Below are positions 63,335 to 64,000 of a stretch of DNA of 64,000 nt, one piece after another. Below the pieces are notes generated by a model. It ran no database searches, was not told the DNA's origin, and saw nothing but the letters and a program-made list of their open reading frames with translations. Origin of the DNA: Streptomyces tendae (GTDB lineage: Bacteria > Actinomycetota > Actinomycetes > Streptomycetales > Streptomycetaceae); contig NZ_CP043959.1 in assembly GCF_008632955.1 (NCBI RefSeq), forward strand, positions 2,046,001-2,110,000, read 5' to 3'. The translations under genes were made by a program, and so were the position numbers. Position 1 is the stretch's first letter. Each line of letters starts with the position of its first letter.

Positions 63335-64000
63335 GAGCGCCCCGCCAGGACGTCCACGGCCTCCCACGCCGCCTCCTCCACCCGCGCCACCCCTTCCGCC
63401 ATCGACGCGTGCCCGTCCGACAGCACCGCCACCGCACACACCCGGCCGCCGGCCGTCACGCACCCCGTGCTGTTCACGACCCACAGGCCGGTCGCGTCCC
63501 GGGGCAGCCAGCCGTTCTTCACGGCCCCTCCGTTCCCCGGGTCGGCCAGGACCGGAACGCCCCAGGCCTGTTCCGGCACGACCCGCTCCATCAGCCCTCG
63601 TAGGTACGCCCGCGCCGGCGCGTCCAGTACCGCGTCCGCATCCCCGTCCGGCGCGAAGAGCAGCCGCAGCAACGCCACGCGGTCCCCGGCCGTGGTCCGG
63701 GTCAGCCCCCAGCGCGCGTCGGCCACGGTGCGGGTCAGGCCGAGGCGGTCGCACGCCGCGTCCAGGCCGGCAGCCCGCCCGACGACCTGCCACAGTGCCG
63801 TCGCCGCGTCGTTGTCGCTGCGCACGATCATCGCCTCCGCGTGTGCCCGCTCGGCGGCGGTGAGATCCCGGCCCGCGTCCCGCGAGCGGAGCAGCAGCGC
63901 GGTCAGGATGTCCACCTTCACGACGCTCGCGGTCACGAAGACCCCCTCGCCCGAGGTGTACGTCTCCCCGCTCGCCAGATCCAGCGCCGCCGCCGACACC
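63331..64000 (-). CDS. class A beta-lactamase-like serine hydrolase, partial (start beyond window)
   Basis: C-terminal 223 codons. Serine-hydrolase motifs: SVVK (SxxK nucleophile) near the window edge, SDN in IVRSDNDAATALW and VKNG in GGAVKNGWLP as the KTG-like element. There is no clear ExxLN omega-loop Glu, so a penicillin-binding/serine-hydrolase role without lactamase activity is possible. Its TAG stop overlaps the mycosin TAG within a palindromic CTAG (63331-63334). The N-terminus with its expected signal peptide is outside the window. Confidence 0.8.
   Translation of the reverse strand, partial: VSAAALDLASGETYTSGEGVFVTASVVKVDILTALLLRSRDAGRDLTAAERAHAEAMIVRSDNDAATALWQVVGRAAGLDAACDRLGLTRTVADARWGLTRTTAGDRVALLRLLFAPDGDADAVLDAPARAYLRGLMERVVPEQAWGVPVLADPGNGGAVKNGWLPRDATGLWVVNSTGCVTAGGRVCAVAVLSDGHASMAEGVARVEEAAWEAVDVLAGRS

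Overview
The window is high-GC actinobacterial chromosome, almost certainly Streptomyces. The evidence is strong G/C bias at third codon positions, frequent GTG starts, TAnnnT -10 elements, several apparently leaderless genes, a complete Pup-proteasome locus and a conservon with a P450. Gene order matches, as I recall it, the S. coelicolor core from about SCO1660 down to about SCO1607.

Layout. 0-2.2 kb: glycerol catabolism (glpK partial, glpF, regulator gylR). 2.4-6.8 kb: cobalamin-dependent methionine synthase and a HAD phosphatase. 7.2-10.5 kb: two tandem peptide-type substrate-binding lipoproteins, ended by a 58-bp perfect palindrome. 10.5-15.8 kb: orphan response regulator, RecB-like nuclease, site-2 protease, tRNA m1A58 methyltransferase, secreted protein. 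15.9-30.2 kb: ferredoxin and the Pup-proteasome system (arc, dop, pup, prcB, prcA, pafA), with a LacI/MFS pair inside it, then two FKBP isomerases and pafB/pafC. 30.3-36.1 kb: two small proteins, tatA, tatC, a lipid kinase and a HelY-type helicase. 36.5-41.3 kb: a conservon (rarABCDE/cvn9 type). 41.3-44.5 kb: RluA-type pseudouridine synthase, 72-bp tandem repeats, an iron-box-controlled siderophore-interacting protein, a 5'-3' exonuclease. 44.7-48.4 kb: glycine betaine ABC importer with two fused binding domains. 48.8-51.1 kb: XRE-cupin regulator, metal-receptor-like protein, LysR regulator. 51.2-57.8 kb: an ethanolamine/polyamine module (permease, gamma-glutamyl hydrolase, FadR regulator, GlnA4-type ligase, aldehyde dehydrogenase, SDR). 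57.9-64 kb: DUF2510 membrane protein, PLP aldolase/racemase-like enzyme, an anchored protein plus mycosin, and a partial class A beta-lactamase-like protein.

How the genes connect. Arc, Dop, Pup, PrcBA and PafA form one tagging and degradation machine. PafB/PafC are the DNA-damage transcription activator, and a textbook PafBC-type promoter (TTGTCGGTG-N8-TACGCT) lies directly before the helicase gene; a weaker match precedes pup. The 51-58 kb genes fit a gamma-glutamylation route for ethanolamine.

Data quality. At least 24 single-base deletions, all in G or C runs, break or locally scramble genes. About 21 of them lie between 55.5 and 63 kb. They look like uncorrected homopolymer errors rather than gene decay, so I annotate the affected genes as intact genes with frameshifts. 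I saw no tRNA, rRNA, CRISPR array or insertion sequence.
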